Positions 1-6,011 of a stretch of 6,419 bases of DNA are shown piece by piece. The stretch spans positions 1 to 6,419 of the forward strand of contig JAURNJ010000332.1 in assembly GCA_030830245.1 (NCBI GenBank). The letters are read 5' to 3'. The notes under the pieces were generated by a model. That model had not been told where the DNA came from. It worked only from the letters and a program-made list of their open reading frames with translations, and did not search any database. The number at the start of each line of letters is the position of its first letter. Within the stretch, counting starts at the first letter, position 1. Source of the DNA: Novosphingobium sp. GTDB taxonomy: Bacteria > Pseudomonadota > Alphaproteobacteria > Sphingomonadales > Sphingomonadaceae. The position numbers and the translations under genes were made by a program.

Positions 1-462
1 GGCCACGCGGCGGCGCAGCTCGGCGCGGCGTTCCAGCGGATCGGTTGCAGCGAGCGGAGCATCGGTCTCGGGCACCGCTTGGGCTGAAGACGCGGGAGGC
101 ACCGGCTCAGCGCGCTTCACCAACGTCGCCCCGGCAGGTTGGGATCGCGGCACGACCTTCTCTATTACCGCCCCGATCAACGGCGCTTTCACCACCGCCT
201 CACGAATCGGTTCGCCCAGCCAGCCGCTCGCGGCAGCAGCGACGCTGATCATGCCAGCCGCGATTATGCCCATACCCGCGGCTCCGCCCCGCCACCAGCG
301 CGTGCGAGGAGGTCGCCGCAGCTTGGGCAACGGCGGCGCGGAGGATTGCGGCGGCAGCGCCATGGCGCGCGCCAGCACTGCGTCGGCAAAATCGCCGGGC
401 ATGGGCGGCACGGTGAATGCGTCGAGCTTGCGCGCGAGCGCGGGATCGATGGGATCAGCCAT
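1..462 (-). CDS. Putative membrane-anchored anti-sigma / sigma-partner protein (3' end outside window)
   Basis: This reading frame opens with ATG at 460-462 and stays open for 154 codons to the left edge, so its C-terminus is missing. The start overlaps the stop of the sigma factor gene (ATGGCTGA, 8 bases shared), which is typical of translational coupling. Residues 1-50 are a soluble, probably cytoplasmic segment (starts MADPIDPALARKLDAF). Residues about 54-58 are basic and Trp-rich (TRWWR), followed by one hydrophobic helix at about 59-80 (GMGIIAAGMISVAAAASGWL). A Pro/Ala-rich, probably periplasmic region follows, and the visible part ends in a charged Leu/Glu/Arg stretch (DPLERRAELRRR). 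One transmembrane helix downstream of an ECF sigma gene fits an anti-sigma factor that holds the sigma at the membrane, but I see no zinc-binding anti-sigma motif (HxxxCxxC). The function therefore rests on context. That it is a real gene is well supported; the role is tentative. Confidence 0.7.
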   Translation of the reverse strand, partial: MADPIDPALARKLDAFTVPPMPGDFADAVLARAMALPPQSSAPPLPKLRRPPRTRWWRGGAAGMGIIAAGMISVAAAASGWLGEPIREAVVKAPLIGAVIEKVVPRSQPAGATLVKRAEPVPPASSAQAVPETDAPLAATDPLERRAELRRRVA

Positions 463-1027
463 GATGGCTCTCCAGCAGCAGTTCCTTCAAGGCACGCCCG
501 GCGCGCAGCAGCAGCGATTCGAAGGCCTTGATATTCATCTCCAGAATCTGCGCTGCCTCGGCATTGGGCAGCTCCTCGTAATAAGTCAGCACCATCGCCG
601 CGCGTTGCCGCTCCGGCAGCGTATCGAGCGCGGCAATCACCGCCGCGCGTTCCTGATCGCCGGCGATCAGCGCATCGGCGAGCGGGGCATTGTCCGCGCG
701 TTCAGGCGCAGCCTCGTCGCTCAGCCGGGCGCGGCTCCGCAGCCGGTCCAGGCACAGGTTGGTCGCCACCCGGATCAGCCAGGCCGAAAGACCCGGACCG
801 TCCCCACGCCAACGCTCGGCATTCTGCCAGAGGCGCAGCAGCGCCTCCTGCGCAACGTCCTGTGCCTCTGTCGCGTCGCCAAGCATGCGCCAGGCGACAC
901 GGTAAGGCCGCTCCCCGCATCGTCCCACCAGCACCCGAAACGCCTCGCCGTCGCGCGCGGCGACGCGGCGCATCAAGGCGTCGTCGCTCTCCGCTTCCAA
1001 TGCGGCGCCGGGTTGCGCGGTCAGCAT
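455..1027 (-). CDS. ECF-family RNA polymerase sigma factor
   Basis: A 190-residue protein of the extracytoplasmic-function (sigma-70 group 4) family, which directs RNA polymerase core to a small set of promoters. Sigma region 2 lies at about 27-98: RVAWRMLGDATEAQDVAQEA carries the acidic core-binding helix, and SAWLIRVATNLCLDRLRSR is the -10-recognition helix region. An acidic linker spans about 103-130. Sigma region 4 lies at about 131-185 (LDTLPERQRAAMVLTYYEEL, then the helix-turn-helix PNAEAAQILEMNIKAFESLL). There is no sigma-1.1 or region 3, and the length is usual for ECF factors. ATG at 1025-1027 is preceded by GGGAGG, but 13 bases away, somewhat long. The downstream gene overlaps its stop and encodes a membrane protein, the usual sigma/anti-sigma layout. 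The ModE-like gene lies 72 bp upstream on the same strand and could be co-transcribed. The ECF subgroup and its signal cannot be read from the sequence. Confidence 0.92.
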   Translation of the reverse strand: MLTAQPGAALEAESDDALMRRVAARDGEAFRVLVGRCGERPYRVAWRMLGDATEAQDVAQEALLRLWQNAERWRGDGPGLSAWLIRVATNLCLDRLRSRARLSDEAAPERADNAPLADALIAGDQERAAVIAALDTLPERQRAAMVLTYYEELPNAEAAQILEMNIKAFESLLLRAGRALKELLLESHHG

Positions 1028-1099
1028 CGCGAGTGTTCCGCCTCCCTAACGGACAAGGCAGAAAAACCCTTCGCGGCGCTCAGCGTCAAGCCGCAGGAA

Positions 1100-1474
1100 C
1101 TATTTTCCAGGGAGTGGCATGTCGCGCAAGAGGCTCAGCAGTTCCTGCTCGAAGCCGCGAGACGCCTTCCAGTCGAGCGAATCTTGCAGCGACCGGTAGC
1201 TGTCCAGAACCTCATGGCCAAACAAGCTCAATCGCGCGCCCTTTTGCTTGCTGCCGCCCGCGAAGGTTTCGACCACCGGCTGATCCCAGCAGCGATTGAG
1301 CGTATCGACCAGCATCCACGCTCGGCGATAACTCATGCCCATGGCGCGCGCGCCGGCGGAGATGGAACCAGTCGCAGCGATAGCATCGAGCAGGTCTGCC
1401 TTGCCCGGCCCCATGGCTATCTCGTCGCCACAGTAGATTTGCAGCTTCACCCTGATCGATCGCGTATCAGCCAT
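1100..1474 (-). CDS. ModE-type winged helix-turn-helix regulator, DNA-binding domain only
   Basis: A 124-residue protein matching the N-terminal DNA-binding domain of the molybdate regulator ModE (LysR-like winged helix). Visible features are the lead strand RVKLQIYCGDEIAMGPGKAD (residues 9-28), the helix-turn-helix LLDAIAATGSISAGARAMGM then SYRRAWMLVDTLN (28-60), and a wing with GGSKQKGARLSLFG (73-86). A dimerisation-type helix follows (HEVLDSYRSLQDSLD). E. coli ModE is about twice as long because it carries two C-terminal molybdate-binding (Mop/TOBE) domains. Those are absent here, so direct molybdate sensing is not supported. ATG at 1472-1474 is chosen because the family's conserved segment begins just after it; an upstream TTG at 1607-1609 is in frame but adds residues unlike the family. 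No strong ribosome site is visible. The gene is divergent from the globin-like gene and shares its upstream region. No modABC or molybdenum cofactor gene is in the window. Confidence 0.85.
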   Translation of the reverse strand: MADTRSIRVKLQIYCGDEIAMGPGKADLLDAIAATGSISAGARAMGMSYRRAWMLVDTLNRCWDQPVVETFAGGSKQKGARLSLFGHEVLDSYRSLQDSLDWKASRGFEQELLSLLRDMPLPGK

Positions 1475-1607
1475 GCGCCAGACTAGGCTTACCGATCCGT
1501 CGGCAGCAAGCCCGAATCCCAGTTTGTAGAACCATATCCCCGCGCAATCGCATTGGCATTGGTCGCCGCAGACGGCTAGCCCGGCTTGATGAGGATCAAT
1601 CCATTGC

Positions 1608-1628
1608 AAGCGATAGTCGCTATCGCTT
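1608..1628. promoter_or_regulatory. Perfect inverted repeat, candidate operator ahead of the globin-like gene
   Basis: Two perfect 9-base arms, AAGCGATAG and CTATCGCTT, flank a central TCG. The palindrome ends 7 bases before the ATG of the globin-like gene and lies 134 bases upstream of the divergent ModE-like gene. Its symmetry fits a dimeric winged-helix regulator. The half-site CTATCG/CGATAG is loosely similar to the A/T-rich ModE operator halves, but this is resemblance only. Because it is so close to the start codon it could also act as an mRNA hairpin covering the ribosome site. Its role is inferred. Confidence 0.4.
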
Positions 1629-1635
1629 CTCAGCG

Positions 1636-2073
1636 ATGACAGATGGTCCGGCCCTTGCAGCCAAGCGCAGCGCGGAGCTGGTCGACGCGATCCTGGAACG
1701 CGCGAGCGATGTGCTGGGCGACATCACTTCCCATGTGATGCAGCGCTACTATGCCGCCATGCCGCAGGCGAAGGAACGTTTCGCCTTCCACAATCCCAAC
1801 CGACCGTCGAAGCTGGAAGGCGAGATGATCGAGCAGGCGCTATACTGCCTGATGCGGTGGCATACCGATCGCAGCGAGATCGAGATCATTCTCGACACCA
1901 CCGTCCCGCATCACATGTATGCGCTCGACATTTCGCTGGAACTGTTCACCGGCATGATGGACGCGCTGTGCGAAACGGTGGCCGAGACAATCCCGGCCTC
2001 CGCAGTGGACGAACTGCGTTGCTGGCAGGAGATGCGCCGCAAAATGACCGGTTTCATGCGCGATAACGCCTGA
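1636..2073 (+). CDS. Globin-like small helical protein (candidate haem protein)
   Basis: A 145-residue, almost entirely alpha-helical protein. The pattern resembles single-domain bacterial globins. Residues 13-27 could be helix A. DITSHVMQRYYAAMPQAKER (29-48) followed by F49 resembles the helix B to CD-corner signature. KLEGEMIEQALYCLMRWH (59-76) sits where the E helix would be. VPHHMYALDISLELF (90-104) offers H92 or H93 as the proximal haem ligand, followed by a long helix with a late Trp (LRCWQEMRRKM, 127-137), as in the globin G/H region. Length also fits (globins about 130-150 residues). The spacing from His to the following aromatic residue is 11-12, slightly longer than in flavohaemoglobins, so this is not a firm match. 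ATG at 1636 has no clear Shine-Dalgarno sequence, and the preceding 21 bases are a palindrome; translation might be leaderless. No reductase domain follows. The gene is solid; the globin assignment is an inference from pattern. Confidence 0.6.
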   Translation: MTDGPALAAKRSAELVDAILERASDVLGDITSHVMQRYYAAMPQAKERFAFHNPNRPSKLEGEMIEQALYCLMRWHTDRSEIEIILDTTVPHHMYALDISLELFTGMMDALCETVAETIPASAVDELRCWQEMRRKMTGFMRDNA

Positions 2074-2089
2074 AACGGGCTTTGGCGTT
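2065..2089. terminator. Weak hairpin at the 3' end of the globin-like gene
   Basis: The arms AACGCC (2065-2070) and GGCGTT (2084-2089) are complementary, with an inner AAA/TTT pairing around a CGGGC loop. The hairpin straddles the stop codon at 2071-2073. It lies between two convergent reading frames and could slow transcription from either side. There is no T-run after it, so intrinsic termination is doubtful. Confidence 0.3.
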
Positions 2090-2092
2090 CTG

Positions 2093-2233
2093 CTACCACC
2101 GCCCTTCGAGCAGGTCCTTGAGGTTATCGCACATGACCATCCGCTGCTCCTGCGGCGACAGGTCCTGTATGTCGGCATAGTAGTCCAGCGGATCCGGTAA
2201 CGATTCCCTGACCGGCGGTGCGGGCAAGGACAT
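2093..2233 (-). CDS. Short hypothetical ORF, possibly the 3' end of a truncated gene
   Basis: A 46-codon frame from ATG at 2231-2233 to TAG at 2093-2095. The C-terminal two thirds looks like genuine protein: acidic and helical, DYYADIQDLSPQEQRMVMCD followed by NLKDLLEGRW. The first 17 residues (MSLPAPPVRESLPDPLD) are simply the antisense of the RTX repeat remnant and look artificial. The bases before the ATG (GAAGACGAAG) give only a weak ribosome site. Two readings fit: a small real gene, or the last ~29 codons of a gene whose 5' part was lost at a junction near 2181-2184. I do not recognise the family and assign no function. Confidence 0.3.
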   Translation of the reverse strand: MSLPAPPVRESLPDPLDYYADIQDLSPQEQRMVMCDNLKDLLEGRW

Positions 2234-2507
2234 CTTCGTCTTCGCTGCGTTGACCTTGTCGGCGAACGAACCGTCAGTAGTTCTGGGCGATGATCTCATC
2301 ACCGATTTCGAGGTGGGCCGCGATCGCGTCGATGTGAGCGGACTTGGTCTTGCCTGGCGAAATGGTGATGCCGATACCGATGATGGCTTGGCGATAATCC
2401 AGAGCGGCAGCGATGTGGTTATCACCATAGTCGGCTAGGGCACGCTTACGCTTGCCAATACGGCTCTTTCCGATCTCGGGCGCGGCGATTTCATCGGCTT
2501 TGGTTAG
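2184..2507 (+). pseudogene. Decayed C-terminal remnant of an RTX / serralysin-type secreted protein
   Basis: Starting directly after two in-frame stops (TAGTAG, 2178-2183), the frame reads SSGSGNDSLTGGAGKDIFVF, which contains the glycine-aspartate calcium-binding nonapeptide pattern (GGxGxDxLx). Then come DDLITDFEVGRDRVDVSGLG and SGSDVVITIVG, the usual layout of the RTX C-terminal beta-roll cap in serralysin-type (M10) peptidases and other type I-secreted proteins. A TAG at 2436-2438 interrupts it. Beyond that stop the same frame continues with GTLTLANTALSDLGRGDFIG and FG before a second TAG at 2505-2507; this is the normal family ending (LTLANT...DFI). A C-to-T change of a CAG glutamine codon would explain the internal stop. 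The N-terminal catalytic or adhesin part and most repeats are missing, and no type I secretion genes (ABC transporter, membrane fusion protein) are in view. No frameshift is needed anywhere in the remnant, so decay may be fairly recent. Confidence 0.8.
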
Positions 2508-2520
2508 CCCCCGGCTAACC
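2502..2520. terminator. Strong hairpin between the RTX remnant and queA
   Basis: Perfect 8-base arms, GGTTAGCC and GGCTAACC, surround a CCC loop; two further A-T pairs and a T-G pair extend the stem. The final stop of the RTX remnant (2505-2507) lies inside the left arm, and the queA stop at 2535-2537 is 14 bases away on the other strand. The position between convergent frames fits a bidirectional terminator. No T-run follows on either strand, so it is terminator-like rather than a classic intrinsic terminator. Confidence 0.5.
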
Positions 2521-2534
2521 GAAACCGTCAAACC

Positions 2535-3569
2535 CTATCCCTCCGGCAGCAACAAGCTCGAATCCCCGTAGCTGTAGAACCGGCAACCATGCTCGATTGC
2601 ATAGGCATAGGCCGCCTGCATGGTGTCCAGCCCCATCAGCGCGCTGACCAGCATGAACAGCGTCGAGCGCGGCAGGTGGAAGTTGGTCATCAGGCCATTG
2701 ACCGCGCGGAAGCGGTATCCCGGCGTGATGAAGATCGCCGTGTCGCCTTCGAACGGATGGATGATCCCCGCCTCGTCTGCCGCGCTTTCCAGCAGGCGCA
2801 GGCTGGTGGTGCCCACCGCAATCAGCCGCCCCCCGGCAGCGCGGGCTTCATTGAGACGCTGCGCCGTTTCACTCTCGATGCGGCCCCACTCCGCGTGCAT
2901 GGCATGATCAGCCGTGTCACTGGCCTTGACTGGCAGGAACGTGCCCGCCCCGACATGCAGGGTCAGCGTCTCGCGCTTGATCCCCGCCTCCTTTAGCGCT
3001 GCGGTCAGCTCCGGGGTGAAATGCAGGGCCGCGGTGGGAGCGGCCACGGCGCCTTCCTTCTCGGCGAACATGGTCTGGTAATCAGCCTTATCCGCCGCGT
3101 CGGTCGGGCGCTTTGCGGCGATATAGGGCGGAAGCGGCATCCGCCCGGCTCGCTCCAGCAGCACTTCGACCGGCTCTTCTCCAGCAAAGCGCAAGCGCCA
3201 GCTGCCTTCCTCGTGCCGCGCTTCGGCGGTGACGAGGACCTCCTCGCCGAAATCGATGGTGTCGCCTTCCTTCAGGCGCTTGGCATTGCGCACGAAGGCG
3301 TCCCAGGCGCGCAGATCGACCCGCTTGTGCAGGGTTGCGCCGATCCGCGCCTGCCCACGCATTCCTTCAAGCTGCGCCGGGATGACCCGCGTGTCGTTGA
3401 CCACCAGAACGTCGCCAGAGCGCAACAGTGAGGGCAGATCGCGCACGTGCCTGTCAGCCAACGCCCCGCCCTGCCCCACCACAAGCATGCGCGCGGCATC
3501 ACGCGGCGAAACCGGGCGTAGCGCGATCCGCTCTGGCGGCAGGTCGAAATCGAAAAGGTCTACGTCCAT
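2535..3569 (-). CDS. queA: S-adenosylmethionine:tRNA ribosyltransferase-isomerase QueA
   Basis: QueA transfers and isomerises the ribosyl group of S-adenosylmethionine onto 7-aminomethyl-7-deazaguanine in the tRNA wobble position, giving epoxyqueuosine; it acts in the cytoplasm. The 344 residues match the family's usual length (about 340-360). Family blocks are visible in order: the start [20 protein letters not shown] (4-23), [10 protein letters not shown] (56-65), LPPYI (146-150), [20 protein letters not shown] (164-183), [10 protein letters not shown] (205-214), [12 protein letters not shown] (251-262), [12 protein letters not shown] (296-307) and the ending YSYGDSSLL (332-340). ATG at 3567-3569 is 14 bases from the cyclophilin stop, so the two are probably co-transcribed. 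In many proteobacteria tgt (tRNA-guanine transglycosylase) follows queA directly; here the downstream side holds only a hairpin and a gene remnant. Confidence 0.97.
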   Translation of the reverse strand: MDVDLFDFDLPPERIALRPVSPRDAARMLVVGQGGALADRHVRDLPSLLRSGDVLVVNDTRVIPAQLEGMRGQARIGATLHKRVDLRAWDAFVRNAKRLKEGDTIDFGEEVLVTAEARHEEGSWRLRFAGEEPVEVLLERAGRMPLPPYIAAKRPTDAADKADYQTMFAEKEGAVAAPTAALHFTPELTAALKEAGIKRETLTLHVGAGTFLPVKASDTADHAMHAEWGRIESETAQRLNEARAAGGRLIAVGTTSLRLLESAADEAGIIHPFEGDTAIFITPGYRFRAVNGLMTNFHLPRSTLFMLVSALMGLDTMQAAYAYAIEHGCRFYSYGDSSLLLPEG

Positions 3570-3571
3570 CC

Positions 3572-3585
3572 GAGGCTCAAGCCTC
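3572..3585. repeat. Small inverted repeat over the cyclophilin stop / queA leader
   Basis: Six-base arms GAGGCT and AGCCTC separated by CA lie in the 14-base gap, overlapping the cyclophilin stop codon (3584-3586) and ending two bases before the queA start codon. It overlaps the only GAGG motif available as a ribosome site for queA, so it could couple queA translation to read-through of the upstream gene. It is short and may be chance. Confidence 0.25.
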
Positions 3586-4243
3586 AGTCGGATTTCGAAT
3601 TGTTCAACTCATCCACCGAAATCGCCGCTTCGGGTGCCGGAGCAGTTCCGCTGGCAGCCATCCGGGCGCGCAGGATGCGGGTGGGATTCGCGGGTGGCTC
3701 GCCCCGCTCGATCCGGTCGACCGCATCCATGCCGGAGATCACCCGACCGAACACAGTGTACTTCCGGTCGAGCGAGAAGCGCGGATAGAAAACGATGAAG
3801 AACTGGCTGTTGGCCGTATCCGGATCGTTGGTGCGCGCGGCGGAGACAGTGCCGCGCAGGTGCGGCATCGCGTTGAACTCGGCCTTGAGGTCCGGCAACT
3901 TGGAACCGCCGGAGCCCGTCCCGGTCGGATCGCCGGTCTGCGCCATGAAACCTTCGATCACCCGATGGAACACGACGCCATTGTAAAAACCCTCATTCGT
4001 TAAGGTCTTGATCCGTTCGACATGGGCAGGCGCCCAGGCTGGCATGAGTCGGATCGCGACGTTGCCACCATTCGACAGGTCGAGGAGCAGCACGTCTTCT
4101 GGTGACTTCGTCGGGTCAGTGTCGACCAGAGTCGGCAAGGCCGGAGGCGGAGCCGCAACCGGTGCCTTGTTCGACTTTGCCGAGACGGGGGAAGCAGCAA
4201 GCAAGGTACCGGCGACAAGAGCCAGGAACGGGCGAAAGGTCAT
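3584..4243 (-). CDS. Periplasmic cyclophilin-type peptidyl-prolyl cis-trans isomerase
   Basis: A 219-residue protein that speeds cis-trans isomerisation of peptide bonds before proline, helping exported proteins fold. Residues 1-22 are a Sec signal peptide ([20 protein letters not shown], then SA, likely cleavage at VSA|KS), so it should act in the periplasm. A Pro/Ala-rich linker follows (about 25-40). The cyclophilin domain spans about 50-195 with the active-site blocks [20 protein letters not shown] (84-103, catalytic Arg94 and Gln102), [10 protein letters not shown] (104-113), [17 protein letters not shown] (134-150) and the ending [17 protein letters not shown] (162-178). The short tail (196-219) is unlike the catalytic core and probably disordered. 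It lies downstream of coaD (77-78 bp gap) and immediately upstream of queA. The family is clear, but choosing between ppiA and ppiB names is not justified, so no symbol is given. Confidence 0.93.
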   Translation of the reverse strand: MTFRPFLALVAGTLLAASPVSAKSNKAPVAAPPPALPTLVDTDPTKSPEDVLLLDLSNGGNVAIRLMPAWAPAHVERIKTLTNEGFYNGVVFHRVIEGFMAQTGDPTGTGSGGSKLPDLKAEFNAMPHLRGTVSAARTNDPDTANSQFFIVFYPRFSLDRKYTVFGRVISGMDAVDRIERGEPPANPTRILRARMAASGTAPAPEAAISVDELNNSKSD

Positions 4244-4321
4244 GCAATACTCACTGCTTGGGGTCGGTCGCGTCGATAGCGCCGTCGTGCTGTCGATGCA
4301 ATGAACGCGCGACCGTGAAGA

Positions 4322-4846
4322 TCACAACTCCCCGCGTCGGCCCAACAGTTCGACCCTCGCTAGAACATCCTCGCGCACCGCCGGGCTGACGAAACTGGAG
4401 ATTTCCCCGCCGAACAGGGCAATTTCCTTGACCAGCTTGCTGGCGATCGGTTGCAGGCCGATTTCGGCCATGAGAAACACGGTTTCGATCTGAGCGTCGA
4501 GCTGCTGGTTCATGCCTGCCATCTGGTATTCGTATTCGAAGTCGGCAACCGCGCGCAGCCCGCGGATCAGCACGTTCGCACCCATGTGCCGGGCGAACTT
4601 GATCAACAGCGCGTTGAATCCCACGACATCGACATTGGCGAGACCCATAGCGGCGATTTCGCGCTCGACCATGTGCAGCCTCTCCTCGGGGGTGAACATG
4701 GGATCCTTGGAGGGGTTCGTCGTCACGCCGACGATCAGCCGATCGACCAGCTTGGCGCCGCGCCGGATAATGTCGGTATGGCCGCGCGTGATCGGATCGA
4801 AGGTGCCGGGGTAAATTCCCACACGCTCCCCGCTTGATTGCGCCAT
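4322..4846 (-). CDS. coaD: Phosphopantetheine adenylyltransferase CoaD
   Basis: CoaD joins 4'-phosphopantetheine and ATP to give dephospho-CoA and pyrophosphate, the penultimate step of coenzyme A synthesis. The 174 residues fit the usual 160-175. The nucleotidyltransferase signature is GIYPGTFDPITRGH (10-23, with the TxGH-type site). Further blocks are LIVGVTTNPSKDPMFTPEER (37-56), RGLRAVADFEYEYQMAGMNQ (95-114), PIASKLVKEIALFGGEISSF (133-152) and VSPAVRE (153-159). I chose ATG at 4844-4846 instead of the TTG one codon upstream: this ATG shares a base with the ispA stop (TGATG) and follows AAAGGGA at suitable spacing. The overlap implies translational coupling with ispA. Confidence 0.97.
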   Translation of the reverse strand: MAQSSGERVGIYPGTFDPITRGHTDIIRRGAKLVDRLIVGVTTNPSKDPMFTPEERLHMVEREIAAMGLANVDVVGFNALLIKFARHMGANVLIRGLRAVADFEYEYQMAGMNQQLDAQIETVFLMAEIGLQPIASKLVKEIALFGGEISSFVSPAVREDVLARVELLGRRGEL

Positions 4847-5754
4847 CAATGGTCCCTTTCGACGATGTAGCGCGCAATGGCGCGCAAAAGGTCTGCCTCG
4901 CTGCCGTGATCGGCAAGGTGCGCCACCGCCTGCTCGACCAGCATCCGCGCCTGCTCGCGCGCGCGTTCCGGCCCAAGAAGGGTAAGAAAGGTCTGCTTGC
5001 CAGCAGCCTCGTCCTTGCCCACTGCCTTGCCTGCAAGCGCAGCATCGCCCTCGTGGTCAATCAGGTCGTCGGCGATCTGGAAGGCCAGCCCGATGTCGCG
5101 CGCATAACCGCGCAGGTGTGTGCGCCCCTCTTGCGGGACGTGCCCGAGGATCGCGCCCATTTCCACCGAAGCGGCAAGCAGGGCGCCAGTCTTCAACTGT
5201 TGCAGGCGGGTGATCGTCGGAAGGTCGAACGTGCTGGTCTCGGCGACAAGGTCCATCATCTGCCCGCCAGCCATCCCGCGCAGCCCGCTCGCCTCGCCAA
5301 GCGTGCTGACCAGCTCGATCCGGACAAACGGATCCGCGCTCACTGCCGGATCGGCCAGCACCTCGAAGGCAAAGGCATGGAGCGCATCGCCAGCGAGCAC
5401 TGCCGTCGCCTCGTCGAAGGCAAGATGGAGCGTGGGCTTGCCGTGGCGCAAGGCGTCGTTGTCCATGCACGGCAGGTCGTCATGGATCAGCGAATAGACG
5501 TGGATTGCCTCGACCGCGACGCCCGCCCGCACCGCGGCATCGCGATCGACACCATAGAGTCGCGCGGTTGCGGTCAGCAGCAGCGGACGCAGCCGCTTGC
5601 CCCCGCCAATCGCGGCATAGCGCATCGCCTCGACCAGCCGCGCGCGCGCATCCTCGGGAACCGGAAGAAGGGCATCGAATACCGCATCCACATCGGCGGC
5701 GATCTCGCCAAGCGCATCGGCCAGCAGCGAGCCGGACACTTCGCCAAGAGCCAT
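4846..5754 (-). CDS. ispA: Farnesyl/geranyl diphosphate synthase (polyprenyl synthase family)
   Basis: This enzyme condenses dimethylallyl/geranyl diphosphate with isopentenyl diphosphate to make farnesyl diphosphate, the precursor of quinone side chains, undecaprenyl carriers and carotenoids. The 302 residues are usual for IspA. Visible motifs are GGGKRLRPLL (50-59), the first aspartate-rich motif HDDLPCMDND (91-100; the two extra residues are typical of bacterial type II FPP synthases), KPTLHLAFDEATAVLAGDAL (106-125), GLRGMAGGQMMDL (158-170), KTGALL (188-193) and the second aspartate-rich motif FQIADDLIDHEGD (225-237). ATG at 5752-5754 is chosen because it comes 2 bases after the xseB stop and matches the family's N-terminus; a longer frame to 5862 would run through xseB. 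Exact product chain length (C15 or C20) cannot be settled by reading alone. Confidence 0.95.
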   Translation of the reverse strand: MALGEVSGSLLADALGEIAADVDAVFDALLPVPEDARARLVEAMRYAAIGGGKRLRPLLLTATARLYGVDRDAAVRAGVAVEAIHVYSLIHDDLPCMDNDALRHGKPTLHLAFDEATAVLAGDALHAFAFEVLADPAVSADPFVRIELVSTLGEASGLRGMAGGQMMDLVAETSTFDLPTITRLQQLKTGALLAASVEMGAILGHVPQEGRTHLRGYARDIGLAFQIADDLIDHEGDAALAGKAVGKDEAAGKQTFLTLLGPERAREQARMLVEQAVAHLADHGSEADLLRAIARYIVERDH

Positions 5755-5756
5755 GA

Positions 5757-6011
5757 TCAGTTGCCTGCCGCGTCGAACGGGGCAGTCCCGGTCACCGTGC
5801 CATCGGCAGCCTGAACGATTTTCTCGATTCGAGCCTGCGCGGCGTCGAGCCGCGCCTGGCAATGCTTCCTGAGCTGCTCACCGCGCTCGTAGAGCGAGAT
5901 CGAATCGTCGAGTGGCACATCGCCCCCTTCGAGCTTGCGCACGACTTCCTCAAGCGCGCGCAGGGCATCCTCGAAGGTCATCGCGGCAATATCGGAAGCG
6001 CTTTGGTCCAT
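5757..6011 (-). CDS. xseB: Exodeoxyribonuclease VII small subunit XseB
   Basis: XseB is the small subunit of exonuclease VII, which degrades single-stranded DNA from both ends; several copies bind to one XseA. The 84 residues match the family (about 70-85). The core MTFEDALRALEEVVRKLEGG (11-30), then DVPLDDSISLYERGEQLRKH (31-50) and CQARLDAAQARIEKIV (51-66), is the family's characteristic helical hairpin. The tail is acidic and probably flexible. ATG at 6009-6011 gives the normal length; an in-frame TTG at 6045-6047 would add 12 residues, and an internal ATG at 5979-5981 is also possible. It is the first gene of the minus-strand run and sits in front of ispA, an arrangement common in proteobacteria. 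xseA is not in the window. Confidence 0.95.
   Translation of the reverse strand: MDQSASDIAAMTFEDALRALEEVVRKLEGGDVPLDDSISLYERGEQLRKHCQARLDAAQARIEKIVQAADGTVTGTAPFDAAGN

Larger units (their letters stand above)
2074..2534. other. 461-base zone without an intact gene: decayed remnants
   Basis: This stretch separates the globin-like gene from queA. It contains a short minus-strand ORF (2093-2233), the decayed 3' end of an RTX-type gene on the plus strand (2184-2507), and a strong hairpin (2502-2520). I see no transposase, terminal inverted repeat or tRNA gene that would explain how it arose. Confidence 0.6.

Noticed and set aside
1036..1040. GGAAC on the minus strand, resembling a -35 box of ECF promoters (self-regulation of the sigma gene)
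   Set aside because: It is 8-12 bases from the start codon, so the matching -10 would fall inside the coding region.
1061..1089. Minus-strand promoter-like pair TTGACG / TTTTTC with a 17-base spacer ahead of the sigma gene
   Set aside because: The -35 box is good but the -10 box is poor, and it overlaps nothing conserved; not enough to call.
1061..1096. Possible intrinsic terminator after the ModE-like gene (GCGGC ... GCCGC then a T-run on the minus strand)
   Set aside because: The stem is only five bases with a long loop, and six bases separate it from the T-run.
251..1486. Long plus-strand open frame of 411 codons
   Set aside because: It is the antisense of the sigma factor, its partner and the ModE-like gene; rich in Arg/His/Gln and without family features.
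1475..1609. N-terminal extension of the ModE-like protein from a TTG start
   Set aside because: The added 45 residues do not look like the family, and the TTG lies inside the regulatory palindrome region.
4251..5060. Minus-strand open frame of 269 codons across coaD and ispA
   Set aside because: Out of frame with both well-supported genes and of low-complexity Arg/Ala composition.
4834..5814. Long plus-strand open frame of 326 codons
   Set aside because: It is the antisense shadow of ispA, caused by high GC content.
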